From Methylocystis hirsuta (GTDB lineage: Bacteria; Pseudomonadota; Alphaproteobacteria; Rhizobiales; Beijerinckiaceae): DNA of 64,000 bases. Of this stretch, positions 17,303-25,743 are shown piece after piece. Under the pieces are notes generated by a model that saw only the letters and a program-made list of their open reading frames with translations, made no database searches and was not told the origin of the DNA. The stretch is taken from assembly GCF_003722355.1 (NCBI RefSeq), contig NZ_QWDD01000001.1, forward strand, positions 248,001 to 312,000, written 5' to 3'. Position numbers and translations under genes: made by a program. Within the stretch, counting starts at the first letter, position 1. Each line of letters opens with the position of its first letter.

Positions 17303-18706
17303 ATGCTGTTTCTCCTGTTCTTCATCATCGCGCTTGCCGCGGTCGCCTATGGACTCGAATGGCTGATCGAACAGCCCGGGTCGCTCACGCTGGATTTCGC
17401 CGGCTATCAGTTCGAAGCGTCGATACCGGTGGCGGTGGCGGGTCTGCTGCTGGTCATCGCCGCGACGGTCGTCCTCTGGGCGATCGCCATGGCGCTGCTG
17501 CGGCTGCCTGGCCGCTGGAGCGGCGGGTCGCGGACGAAGCGCCGGGACAAGGGATTCGACGCGCTTTCGCAAGGATTGATCGCCGTCGGCTCCGGCGACG
17601 CCGCCCGCGCCCGCAAGGCCGCGCATGTCGCCGAACGGCTGTTGCCGAGCGAGCCGCTCACACAGGTTTTGAAGGCCCAGGCGGCGCAGCTCGCCGGCGA
17701 TCGGCGGGTTGCGGAAGAGACCTTCCACAAGATGACGTTGAAGCCGGAGACAAAGCTGCTCGGCTTGCGCGGGCTGCATATCGAGGCGCGCCGACGCGAG
17801 GACGCCGACGCGGCGCATCATTTCGCCAAGGAGGCGCATGACATCGCGCCAGTGCCCTGGGCAGGCGCCGCGATGCTCGAACATCTCGCCGCGCAGGGCG
17901 ACTGGCAGAAGGCGCGCGAGGCGATCGAGGCCAGTCTGACCGCCAAGGCGATCGACGCGCCGACGGCGCAGAACCTCCGCGCCGTCGTCGAAACCGCCAT
18001 GGCGATGGAGAAGGAGCGCGACCATCCACATGACGCGCTCCATCTCGCACGCCAGGCGTTGAAGCGCCGGCCGGGCTTCGCGCCCGCCGCCGTCGCCGCG
18101 GCGCGGGTGCTCGTCCGCCATGGCGACCAGAAGCAGGCGCTGAAGATGATCGAAACGGTCTGGGCGACGAAACCGCATCCTGACCTCGCCGCCGCCTATC
18201 TCGAGGCGCTGTCGGGCGAATCGAATATGACGAAGCTCGCGCGGGTGGAGAGGCTCGCCCGCGCCGCCCCCAACGCGCCGGAGAGCCGGCATATCGTCGC
18301 GGAGGTCGCACTGTCGGCGCGCGACTTCGCCAAGGCCCGCGACGCGCTCGCGCCGCTGATCGCCGCCGGACGTCATCCCACGGCGCACACCTGTCTGATG
18401 ATGGCGGAGATCGAAGACGGAGAGCAGGGACCGTCAGGTCCGGTGCGCGAATGGCTCGCCCGCGGCTCGCGCGCGCCGCGCGATCCCGTCTGGATCGCCG
18501 ATGGCGTCGTCTCCAAGAACTGGCTGCCGATGTCGCCGGTCACCGGCCGGCTCGACGCCTTCGAATGGAAGCCGCCGCCGGACTCCGCGCAACATCTGAC
18601 CGAAGAGGGCAAGCCCAACATTCCGGCCGCCTTTCTGACCCGTCCCGCCGAACCCGTGGCGCTGCCCTCGGGCGATGTCTCTGGGGAAGCGGCAGAAATT
18701 CAGTAG
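17303..18706 (+). CDS. hemY: HemY-like TPR membrane protein
   Basis: HemY-type proteins (not the Gram-positive oxidase of the same name) have two N-terminal transmembrane helices and a periplasm/cytosol-exposed TPR array, and are linked genetically to haem synthesis. Here helices lie at about 1-20 and 42-65, then the HemY_N region (RRDKGFDALSQGLIAVGSGD) and TPR-like helices to about residue 400. Length 467 is typical. It follows the Mic60 gene by 15 bases, so they are one operon. Molecular function remains poorly defined for the family. Confidence 0.9.
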   Translation: MLFLLFFIIALAAVAYGLEWLIEQPGSLTLDFAGYQFEASIPVAVAGLLLVIAATVVLWAIAMALLRLPGRWSGGSRTKRRDKGFDALSQGLIAVGSGDAARARKAAHVAERLLPSEPLTQVLKAQAAQLAGDRRVAEETFHKMTLKPETKLLGLRGLHIEARRREDADAAHHFAKEAHDIAPVPWAGAAMLEHLAAQGDWQKAREAIEASLTAKAIDAPTAQNLRAVVETAMAMEKERDHPHDALHLARQALKRRPGFAPAAVAAARVLVRHGDQKQALKMIETVWATKPHPDLAAAYLEALSGESNMTKLARVERLARAAPNAPESRHIVAEVALSARDFAKARDALAPLIAAGRHPTAHTCLMMAEIEDGEQGPSGPVREWLARGSRAPRDPVWIADGVVSKNWLPMSPVTGRLDAFEWKPPPDSAQHLTEEGKPNIPAAFLTRPAEPVALPSGDVSGEAAEIQ

Positions 18707-18778
18707 GCCTGTGAGGATTCGTCGGCCGAGTATGTGGAATAGTGAAAATCATTTGAAGACAGAGAAGGGGCGAGCGTC

Positions 18779-19672
18779 ATGCATGATGATCATCGCAACT
18801 ACTATCGATTTACCAGCAAACATCGCGTGCAAAAGGCTATCAACTCACTCGTTGGGATCATTGACGGGATTTCGATAGATGCTGAGATCAACGATCGAGA
18901 AATAGCTTTCCTAGAATTGTGGTTGAACGAAAACCGTGAGATAGCTAGCGCCCATCCATTTAATGAACTAATGCCGATTCTCCGCGATACTGTCGTCGAA
19001 GGCGCTATTTCTGATGACAAAAAGCAAGATATTATATGGCTGTGTGAAAATTTGCGCTCACCAGATTTCGTGTATGGCACAGCGGCCGATATGCAAAGGT
19101 TGCAAAGCCTTTTGGGTGGAATAGCCTCGGATGGCAAAATCTCCAAACAAGAACTTGAAGGCTTATCAACTTGGCTCGCCGAGCATGAGGGGCTCGCCAC
19201 CCTTTGGCCCTATGATGAGACCGTGAGCCTCGTGACTAATGTGCTGGAGGACGGGAAGATTTCGATACGAGAGCATGAGCTATTGATGAGTTTTTTTAGT
19301 GAGTTCACCGCAATTCTTGATGATCGCACAATAAGAAACCCTGCCATTTCGGTCGATCAGCTAATAATGGGGGTTTGTGCGGTTGAGCCTGCGATCTTAT
19401 TTCAAGGTTCCGAGTTCTGCTTCACGGGCGCTTCGGAACGCTATACGCGCTCAATTTTTTCTGAGTTGATCGAGGAGCGCGGCGGCTTTGTGGTTGACGA
19501 TATTTCAAATTATTTAACTTATCTCGTTGTTGGAGCGAAAGGAAATCCTTGCTGGATGTATGCTTGCTATGGGCGCAAGATCGAAAAAGCTGTAAAACTA
19601 CGCAAGCAAGGCGCGCGATTATTGATCGTTCATGAGAACGATCTGCACAATGCGATGATCGATGCTTGTTAA
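18779..19672 (+). CDS. TerB-like helical repeat protein with C-terminal BRCT domain
   Basis: The 297-residue protein joins two parts. Residues about 15-185 hold three helical modules with the pattern D-x-x-I-(N/S)-x-x-E (AEINDREIAFLELWL, DGKISKQELEGLSTWL, DGKISIREHELLMSFF), like TerB-type modules. Residues about 205-297 look like a BRCT domain of the DNA-ligase type (EFCFTGASERYTRSIFSELI, GGFVVDDISNYLTYLVVG, GRKIEKAVKLRKQG). DNA-end or nick recognition is plausible from BRCT, not shown. The gene is more AT-rich than its neighbours and looks acquired. GAGAAGGGG lies upstream of the ATG. Confidence 0.8.
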   Translation: MHDDHRNYYRFTSKHRVQKAINSLVGIIDGISIDAEINDREIAFLELWLNENREIASAHPFNELMPILRDTVVEGAISDDKKQDIIWLCENLRSPDFVYGTAADMQRLQSLLGGIASDGKISKQELEGLSTWLAEHEGLATLWPYDETVSLVTNVLEDGKISIREHELLMSFFSEFTAILDDRTIRNPAISVDQLIMGVCAVEPAILFQGSEFCFTGASERYTRSIFSELIEERGGFVVDDISNYLTYLVVGAKGNPCWMYACYGRKIEKAVKLRKQGARLLIVHENDLHNAMIDAC

Positions 19673-19725
19673 TATCTCACATTAACAGACGGTAATAGTT
19701 TCCAATAAGAGATTAGGGTGCAAAA

Positions 19726-20133
19726 ATGCGGAAATTGATAACGCCGATCGTGGCGGCGATAGCCATGCTGACTGGTTGCAATAGTGTCCCGAAAGACCCG
19801 CCGAGGAATTATGTGGCCATCTCGCTTTCAAAAGCGCAGATCGAGCAGATCAAGATCGGCGTCGCGAAGGGTTTAAAGGATCCCGAATCCGCTAGATTTG
19901 GCGATGCTTTCAATGCTTCTGATGATGGCTCCATGATTCACGTTTGTGGAATGGTCAATGCAAAGAATTCTTACGGAGGCTACACAGGTGAAAAGCCATT
20001 CTATGCCGCAGGCGATAAGCTTTCGAAGACATTCATGGGCATTGGATATGGCGGGGAGACCTATCGAGGCACGGATATAGGAACCGCTGCGGTTAGAGAT
20101 ATGTGTGCTTCGAAAGGAATCTCGCCATTTTAG
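19726..20133 (+). CDS. Small predicted lipoprotein
   Basis: The N-terminus MRKLITPIVAAIAMLTGC ends in a lipobox (LTGC), so the mature protein should be lipid-anchored at Cys18. The 135-residue product then shows VAKGLKDPESARFGD and GYTGEKPFYA, a pattern seen in small hypothetical lipoproteins of proteobacteria. AGGGTG lies just upstream of the ATG. It follows the TerB-BRCT gene by 53 bases and shares its lower GC. Function unknown. Confidence 0.75.
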   Translation: MRKLITPIVAAIAMLTGCNSVPKDPPRNYVAISLSKAQIEQIKIGVAKGLKDPESARFGDAFNASDDGSMIHVCGMVNAKNSYGGYTGEKPFYAAGDKLSKTFMGIGYGGETYRGTDIGTAAVRDMCASKGISPF

Positions 20134-20291
20134 CGATATTGACGAAATGGCGCGGGGCATTCTGACAGCGATGGGGCAATCCTCACCCATCCCGCCGGGC
20201 AGGGCCCATTAGTTTCATACGGTTGATCCACATGACTCTCCGCGCCGCGCCTTCGGCGGATACCGCATTGCGGTACCCGCATAGATCCCGC

Positions 20292-20843
20292 CTATCGCGC
20301 GCGATCGGCGCGTCGGATGCGCACATAGAGCGCGCCTTCGCCGCCGTGATGGCGCGCGGCTTCGCCAAACCCAACGACGACGTCGCGCAGATTCGGCGCT
20401 TCGAGCCACATCGGCACGACGCGGCGCAACACGCCGCCTTCATCCCGCGTCAGCCCCTTGCCCGTCACGATGATCGCGATTCGCGCGCCATTCGCCTGAC
20501 ATCTACGCAGGAACGCCGTTAACGAGCGCTGCGCCTCCGCCTGCCGCAGTCCGTGAAGATCGAGCTTGGCGTCGACTTCAATCCTGCCGCGCTTGATCTT
20601 CACGAAGGTGCGCGGGTCGATGTCGATCGGCCGCGGCGGAGGCTTCGGCGCCCCTGGCCGATCGCAGACCACCGAAGACCCCGAAGGCGCCAAGGGCGCG
20701 AGGCCTTCGGCCACCGGCGTCGGCGACAAGGGCTTTTTTGGACGCGCCCGCGCAGGTCGAACGTCGGCCGTCGCAACCATCCAAAGCTCCGTTTCGGCCT
20801 GCGACAGCCGGCGGGCGTATCGGCGGGAATTTTCCTCGCTCAC
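20292..20843 (-). CDS. Smr domain protein
   Basis: Smr (MutS2 C-terminal type) domains are nucleases or nucleic-acid binders. The domain is at about residues 85-183 with the signature LDLHGLRQAEAQRSL and the glycine motif IIVTGKGL. The start is a GTG at 20843 overlapping the mltA stop (GTGA); longer frames antisense to mltA have no support. The product is 183 residues. It ends the leftward Tim44-mltA-smr cluster, a conserved origin-proximal neighbourhood in alphaproteobacteria. Confidence 0.9.
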   Translation of the reverse strand: MSEENSRRYARRLSQAETELWMVATADVRPARARPKKPLSPTPVAEGLAPLAPSGSSVVCDRPGAPKPPPRPIDIDPRTFVKIKRGRIEVDAKLDLHGLRQAEAQRSLTAFLRRCQANGARIAIIVTGKGLTRDEGGVLRRVVPMWLEAPNLRDVVVGFGEAARHHGGEGALYVRIRRADRAR

Positions 20844-21955
20844 GGACGGTCTCCAACGTCCTTCGGCAGCAGCACGATCATTTCGGCGGCGTGCCGGATG
20901 TCGCCGGCGCGCCGGCCCGCCGCTTCGCCCGCCCCGAAAAAAAGATCGGCGCGCGCAGGACCAATTATGGCAGATCCGGTGTCCTGCGCGATCATCAGTC
21001 GACGAAATGGCGTTGCCGCCTCTCCTTGCCATGGAATTCGCGCAGCAATCCAGAACGGCAGGCCGTAGCACCAGATCGAGCGGTCGACGGCGATCGAGCG
21101 AAACGGCGTCAGCGGCGCGCCCTGCCCGCCGATCGGGCCGATCCCGCGCCGCTCCGAAGTATCGATCTCGAAGAACACATAGGAACGATTCTGCTGCATC
21201 AACCGGCGGCCCGCTTCGCCGGGTCCGGCGCCGATCCGCCGCAACGTCTCCTTCATCAGATCGAGCGACATCTCGGCTTTCGTCACCAAGCCGCACTCAA
21301 TCATCAGCCGGCCGACGGACGTGTAGGGCCAGCCGTTGCGCCCTGCATAGGTCAGCGCCATGACGCCGCCGCCGGGCAGCCGCAGCCGCGCCGAGCCCTG
21401 CACCTGGATGAGGAACAATTCGACCGGGTCGCGAACATAGGCGAGAGGATGCGCGCTCGGCGCCGCGCCTTCTTCTTCGATCGCGCGCCGATCGGGATAG
21501 GGCACGAGCGCGCCATCGGCCTGCCGGCGCGCGCTCGTCAGCGTCTCGCCGGAGGGCAGCGAGAGCGGCGATTCGTTCAAAGTGACGAGATCACGCGGAC
21601 GCGACAGGATGGGGGTCGTGAAGCCCGGCTCGGGCGACAATCTGGCGTCGACCTCCACCTCGTAATAGGCGGTCACGAATCCTTGCGCCTTGATGGCGTG
21701 AGGACGAAACCAGTCCTGAAAGAAGCGGCCAGGATGATCGACGCCGCCGAGCGCCGCGCGAGCGGCGGCGGCGAGGGCGGGGGGCGGCGCAACGGCGCTA
21801 CGTTGCTCTTGCGCCTTGGCGGCGATGATCTCGGCGGAGCGTCGGAAGGCGTCGAAAGCGGCGGCGAGATCGTCGGCCGCAAAGCCGTCGATCTTTTCAA
21901 ATTCTATCTTTTGCAGCAGATCGGAAGCGGAAAACTGCGGCGCATTCCGCGACAT
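20840..21955 (-). CDS. mltA: MltA family lytic transglycosylase
   Basis: MltA cleaves peptidoglycan glycan strands with formation of 1,6-anhydromuramic acid. Motifs include GFVTAYYEVEVDARLS, PYPDRRAIEE, DPVELFLIQVQGSARLRL, NGWPYTSVGR and the C-terminal 3D-type Asp region MIAQDTGSAIIGPARADLFFG. The ATG at 21955 is 2 bases beyond the Tim44 stop. The 371-residue product shows no obvious signal peptide or lipobox at this start, which is odd for a periplasmic enzyme but, from memory, is seen in some relatives. The gene overlaps smr. Confidence 0.93.
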   Translation of the reverse strand: MSRNAPQFSASDLLQKIEFEKIDGFAADDLAAAFDAFRRSAEIIAAKAQEQRSAVAPPPALAAAARAALGGVDHPGRFFQDWFRPHAIKAQGFVTAYYEVEVDARLSPEPGFTTPILSRPRDLVTLNESPLSLPSGETLTSARRQADGALVPYPDRRAIEEEGAAPSAHPLAYVRDPVELFLIQVQGSARLRLPGGGVMALTYAGRNGWPYTSVGRLMIECGLVTKAEMSLDLMKETLRRIGAGPGEAGRRLMQQNRSYVFFEIDTSERRGIGPIGGQGAPLTPFRSIAVDRSIWCYGLPFWIAARIPWQGEAATPFRRLMIAQDTGSAIIGPARADLFFGAGEAAGRRAGDIRHAAEMIVLLPKDVGDRP

Positions 21956-21957
21956 GC

Positions 21958-22659
21958 TCAGTCTTCGGTTTGCGTCGCGACGAGCTTCCAATTGGGATCA
22001 GTCGCTTTCGCATCGCGCGCAAAGGTCCAGCGCTCGACCACCTTCCGCGTCTGCCCGCCGTCGATCGTTTCGCCGGCCTTGTCGCGCCGCACGCTCATCA
22101 GCCGAACGACGAAACGCACCGTCACCTCATTGCGGCCGCCGATGGCGCGGGCGGCGTCGACCGTCGCCGAGTCGATCGCGACCACGGCGGTCTCCATGCT
22201 TTCGCCCTGCTGCTCACGTCGGGCGATCTCCGCCGAAAACCCGTCGAAGACGTCCTGCGCCAGGAGCGGCTTCAAGGTTTCCCGGTCGCCCTTGGCGAAG
22301 GCCGTGACAATGAGTTCATAGGCGCGGCGCGCGCCGCTGACGAAGGATTTGCCGTCGAAATTGGGATCCGACGCCGCCACGGCGTCGAGGCCGGTCCAAG
22401 CGGAGGCGACGCCTTTCTCGGCCACGCCCTCCCAACGCTCGGCGCCAGTGGGGCGCGCGCGCGCTTCAACGAGCGGCGCGACGCCCGGCGCCGGAGCGAC
22501 CGCCGCGGGGGCCGGACCGCGGGGCGCGAAGCGCGCTGGCGGCGGCGTATCGCGATCCACCCGCATCCCGAGCACCGAGCGCAGTTTCCAGATGACGAAT
22601 ACCGCGAGCGCCGCGAAAACGATAAGGCTGGGATCGAAGAGATCGCCGGAGGCCGGCAT
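21958..22659 (-). CDS. Tim44/TimA-like membrane-associated protein
   Basis: The 233-residue protein has an N-terminal transmembrane helix (LFDPSLIVFAALAVFVIWKL, about 6-25), a Pro-rich linker and a C-terminal Tim44-like domain (about 95-233; FVSGARRAYELIVTAFAKGD, LKPLLAQDVFDGF). Mitochondrial Tim44 tethers Hsp70 to the translocase; the bacterial role is less clear. The ATG at 22659 is preceded by GGGAG with 7-base spacing, which favours it over one 36 bases upstream. mltA follows after 2 bases. Confidence 0.92.
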   Translation of the reverse strand: MPASGDLFDPSLIVFAALAVFVIWKLRSVLGMRVDRDTPPPARFAPRGPAPAAVAPAPGVAPLVEARARPTGAERWEGVAEKGVASAWTGLDAVAASDPNFDGKSFVSGARRAYELIVTAFAKGDRETLKPLLAQDVFDGFSAEIARREQQGESMETAVVAIDSATVDAARAIGGRNEVTVRFVVRLMSVRRDKAGETIDGGQTRKVVERWTFARDAKATDPNWKLVATQTED

Positions 22660-22774
22660 TGGCAACTCCCGAATAAATTTGTCGTCGGCTATCATGTCGC
22701 TTCGTACATGTCACGAATCAAGGGGCGGGCGTATCGCCGCGGGGCGGCGAGAGCCGCAAAAATCGGATGATTCG

Positions 22775-23230
22775 GTGAAATCTAAGCTTGTCGGCGCCGT
22801 CCTCGCAACATGGATCGTGCTGGAGATTCTCTGTTTCGCGCTCGTCGTCCGCGCCGTCGGGCTTCTCGCGGCGATCGCGCTCGCCATCGGCGCTTCGCTG
22901 CTTGGCCTCTCCGACGTGCGGCGCCTCCTCGATTTTGTCCGCGCCGGACTGGCCGCCAAGGCGAAAGGCGAAAGCTCCGCCATGCTCGACGGGGCGATGC
23001 TTGACGGGGCGTTGCAGGCGCTCGCCTCGATCCTGCTCATTCTTCCAGGCTTCGCCTCGGATTTCGTCGGGCTGGCGCTGAAGTCCCCGTCCGTGCGGCA
23101 GAGCCTGGCGCGGCGGCTGCGGGCGCGGTCCGGGAGCGCAGACCCGCGAATCATCGACCTCGACCCGCGCGAATGGCGGCGCGAAGCGCGCGGCTCCGGG
23201 GGAAGGCCGCGCCGAAGCACAGCGAAGTAG
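22775..23230 (+). CDS. fxsA: FxsA family membrane protein
   Basis: FxsA is a small inner-membrane protein; in E. coli overexpression relieves exclusion of phage T7 by the F plasmid. The GTG at 22775 gives 151 residues. Hydrophobic segments at about 4-25, 27-45 and 75-95 and the family pattern LVVRAVGLLAAIALAIGASLLG and LDGALQALASILLILPGFASD are clear. The C-terminus is basic and soluble. It diverges from the Tim44 gene and precedes secB, as in many alphaproteobacteria. Confidence 0.87.
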   Translation: MKSKLVGAVLATWIVLEILCFALVVRAVGLLAAIALAIGASLLGLSDVRRLLDFVRAGLAAKAKGESSAMLDGAMLDGALQALASILLILPGFASDFVGLALKSPSVRQSLARRLRARSGSADPRIIDLDPREWRREARGSGGRPRRSTAK

Positions 23231-23315
23231 GACCGGCGCAACGCCTTGTTCGCTTCTGACAGACGTGTTAGGCGGGCGCGAATTCTCATGACAACGGCTT
23301 CGCTGGAGATCCTAC

Positions 23316-23804
23316 ATGACCGACACCAATGGCAACGGCGCGCAAGGAGCGCCGGGCGGCGCTCCGGCCCTCAATTCGCTTGCTCAATATCTGAAGGATT
23401 TCTCCTTCGAGAATCCCAATGCCCCGCGTTCCCTCGGCGCCCAGGAGAAGGCGCCAAACATCTCGATTCAGGTCAACGTCAACGCCAAGCAGCTGGCGCC
23501 GACCGACTTCGAAGTCAGTCTGATGCTCGACTGCAAGGCCGGCGAGGGAGACGGACTCCTCTTCAAGCTCGATCTTGAATATGGCGGCGTGTTCCGACTG
23601 ATGAACATTCCCGAAGAGCAAGTGCATCCGATCGTGATGATCGAATGCCCGCGCATGCTGTTTCCCTTCGTGCGCCAACTTGTGGCCGACGCGACGAGCA
23701 AGGGCGGCTATCCGCCGCTCTATATCGATCCGATCGACTTCGTCGCGCTCTATCAGCAAAAGGCCGCCGAAGCGGGCGCCCAGAGCGGCGCTCAGGCCAA
23801 TTAG
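23316..23804 (+). CDS. secB: SecB protein-export chaperone
   Basis: SecB is a tetrameric chaperone that keeps exported proteins unfolded and delivers them to SecA. Length 162 is normal. Motifs include YLKDFSFENPNAP, INVNAKQLAPTDFEVSL, EYGGVFRL, IECPRMLFPFVRQLVAD and GGYPPLYIDPIDFVALY. The stop overlaps that of the convergent dnaQ by 4 bases. It serves export of the many envelope proteins seen nearby. Confidence 0.97.
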   Translation: MTDTNGNGAQGAPGGAPALNSLAQYLKDFSFENPNAPRSLGAQEKAPNISIQVNVNAKQLAPTDFEVSLMLDCKAGEGDGLLFKLDLEYGGVFRLMNIPEEQVHPIVMIECPRMLFPFVRQLVADATSKGGYPPLYIDPIDFVALYQQKAAEAGAQSGAQAN

Positions 23805-24517
23805 CCAGCGGCGCTCGGCGCCGCGTCTTTGTCGCTTGCAAGATAGCGATCCCAGATCGGCGATTTGATCGTCGCGACAAAGACAGCGTGGGCCGTCTCT
23901 TCGGCCGCGCTTATTCGCGGCGGGAGCGGCTCGGGGCGATTGCGCAGCAGATCGTTCGACGCGGCGATACGCACCGCGTGAACCGTCTGAAGCGACAGCG
24001 CCGACTGCCGTCCCCCGCAAAGCTCGGCGTAGACCTCGGCGAGAAGATTGGCGTCGAGCAGAGCGCCATGCTTCTCACGGCGCGAGAGGTCGATCGCGTA
24101 ACGCTGACACAAAGCGTCGAGCGAATTGGGGCCGCCAGGATGGCGCCGGCGCGCCATGGCAAGCGTGTCGATGATGCGCGCGCCGCCAAGCGGCGGCAAA
24201 TTCATGAGCGCGAATTCGGCGTTGAGAAAGCGCGTATCGAATTCGGCGTTGTGAATCACCAGCGGCGCATCCTCGATAAAGTCGAGAAATTCGGCGGCGA
24301 TTTCCTTGAAGATCTTGTGCTGCGCCAGAAATTCGCGCGAGAGGCCATGCACGCGGAAGGCCTCGTCCGGCATGTCGCGCTCGGGATCGACGTAGCAGTG
24401 GAAATGCCTGCCCGTCGGGATGAGATTGGAAATCTCGACGGCGCCGATCTCGACCACGCGATGCCCGCTCGAGGGATCGAGCCCCGTCGTTTCAGTATCG
24501 AGAACGATCTCCCGCAT
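23801..24517 (-). CDS. dnaQ: DNA polymerase III epsilon subunit (3'-5' exonuclease)
   Basis: DnaQ is the proofreading exonuclease of the replicative polymerase. The DEDDh motifs are present: Exo I VLDTETTGLDP, Exo II HNAEFDTRFLNAEF and Exo III HGALLDANLLAEVY, with a His before the last Asp. The C-terminal tail (about 180-238) should bind the alpha subunit. Length 238 is typical. It is the last gene of the leftward maf-coaE-dnaQ operon and begins 3 bases after coaE. Confidence 0.96.
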   Translation of the reverse strand: MREIVLDTETTGLDPSSGHRVVEIGAVEISNLIPTGRHFHCYVDPERDMPDEAFRVHGLSREFLAQHKIFKEIAAEFLDFIEDAPLVIHNAEFDTRFLNAEFALMNLPPLGGARIIDTLAMARRRHPGGPNSLDALCQRYAIDLSRREKHGALLDANLLAEVYAELCGGRQSALSLQTVHAVRIAASNDLLRNRPEPLPPRISAAEETAHAVFVATIKSPIWDRYLASDKDAAPSAAG

Positions 24518-24520
24518 TTT

Positions 24521-25126
24521 TCACCCGAACCGCGCTTCTAGCGCTTTCACGATGTTTCGCACCTCTTGGCGCGCTGCGTCCAGACCCTGGTCGGTATGCA
24601 CCACGAAATCGGCGCGGGCGCGCTTTTCTGAATCAGGCGTCTGCTTCGACAGAATGGACGCGAATTTCTCAAACGTCATGCCTTCGCGGGCAAGAACGCG
24701 CGCTTTTTGCACATCTTCCGGCGCGGTGACGACGACAATGACGTCGAAATCCTTTTCGGCGCCGGTTTCAAACAGCAGCGGGATGTCGAAGACGACAATG
24801 CGGTCGCCCCGATGTCGACGTTCTTCGATCAGAGCGTCGCGCGCCGCCCAGACCATCGGATGCACGATCGCTTCCAGACGCTTGAGCGCCGCGGGATCGT
24901 CAAGGACGCGGGCGGCGAGACGACGACGGTCGACGACGCCATTGACGACGACGCCGGGAAACACACGGTCAATCTCGGTCGCCGCCGGTCCTTTATAGAG
25001 CTCATGCACGAGCTGATCGGAATCGAGCACCGCGACGCCTTCGGCGCGAAACATGTCGGCCGTCGTCGACTTGCCCATGCCGATCGAGCCGGTCAGCCCC
25101 ACGCGCAGCATCTTTGGCTGTGTCAC
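24521..25126 (-). CDS. coaE: Dephospho-CoA kinase
   Basis: CoaE phosphorylates the ribose 3'-OH of dephospho-CoA, the last step of coenzyme A synthesis. The P-loop GLTGSIGMGKST (about 10-21), DSDQLVHELY and DIPLLFETGAEKDFDVIVVV are diagnostic. The GTG at 25126 overlaps the maf stop (GTGA); an ATG 15 bases later (MLRVGLTGS) is an alternative. 201 residues is the usual length. Confidence 0.95.
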   Translation of the reverse strand: MTQPKMLRVGLTGSIGMGKSTTADMFRAEGVAVLDSDQLVHELYKGPAATEIDRVFPGVVVNGVVDRRRLAARVLDDPAALKRLEAIVHPMVWAARDALIEERRHRGDRIVVFDIPLLFETGAEKDFDVIVVVTAPEDVQKARVLAREGMTFEKFASILSKQTPDSEKRARADFVVHTDQGLDAARQEVRNIVKALEARFG

Positions 25127-25743
25127 GAGAGGAGCGCCCCCTCGCGCCGAAGCGCCTCGAGGAGCTCCAGCAGCGGAAGCCCCATGATGGTCCAGTGATC
25201 GCCTTCGACCTTCGAGAAAAGTTGCGCGCCGAGGCCCTCGATCTGATAGGCGCCGGCCGACGTCAGCGCGTTCTCTCCGACCGCCGTCAGATAAGCGGCG
25301 ATGAAGTCCTCGCTCAGCGCGCGCATGGTGAGATCGGCGACGCCGACCGTCGCAAAGACGACGGCGCCGTCGCGCGCCAAAGCGATCGCCGAATGCAGGC
25401 GGTGCCGCCGGCCGGAGAGAAACCGCAGGAGCGCTTCGGCGTCACGCATCGTCGGCGGCTTGCCGAAAATCCTGCCTTCGCAGCTCGCGACCTGATCGGC
25501 GCCGAGCACGAGCCGGCCTGCGGCGGAAATGGCGAGCGCCTTGGCGCGGGCCAACGCTAAGGCGATCGCGTCGGCGTCGGCGCCGTCAAGCCGCGATTCG
25601 ATCGCACGTTCGTCGACATCCGCCGGAATTATTTCGAAAGGAACGCCCGAATGCAGCAGCGCCTGCCGGCGGCCGGCGCTTTTCGAGGCGAGAATCAGCG
25701 GCGCCGATTCGCGCCAGAAGGTCGATGTTGACCTCGCGGTCAC
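25123..25743 (-). CDS. maf: Maf family nucleotide pyrophosphatase
   Basis: Maf proteins hydrolyse non-canonical or excess nucleoside triphosphates and influence septation. Motifs are LILASKSAGRRQALL (substrate loop), ADVDERAI, LVLGADQVASCEGRIFGKP and GAYQIEGLGAQLFSKVEGDHWTIMGLP. I place the start at the GTG at 25743, 9 bases after CGGGAGG, giving 206 residues; longer starts add unrelated sequence. It leads the maf-coaE-dnaQ operon directly beside the candidate origin. The ppsR and aroE genes that accompany this block in some relatives are absent. Confidence 0.93.
   Translation of the reverse strand: MTARSTSTFWRESAPLILASKSAGRRQALLHSGVPFEIIPADVDERAIESRLDGADADAIALALARAKALAISAAGRLVLGADQVASCEGRIFGKPPTMRDAEALLRFLSGRRHRLHSAIALARDGAVVFATVGVADLTMRALSEDFIAAYLTAVGENALTSAGAYQIEGLGAQLFSKVEGDHWTIMGLPLLELLEALRREGALLS

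Noticed and set aside
20224..20232. TGATCCACA, a match to a Caulobacter-style DnaA G-box
   Set aside because: It is a single 9-mer in a short gap after a low-GC gene, about 5.5 kb from the candidate origin, and can occur by chance.
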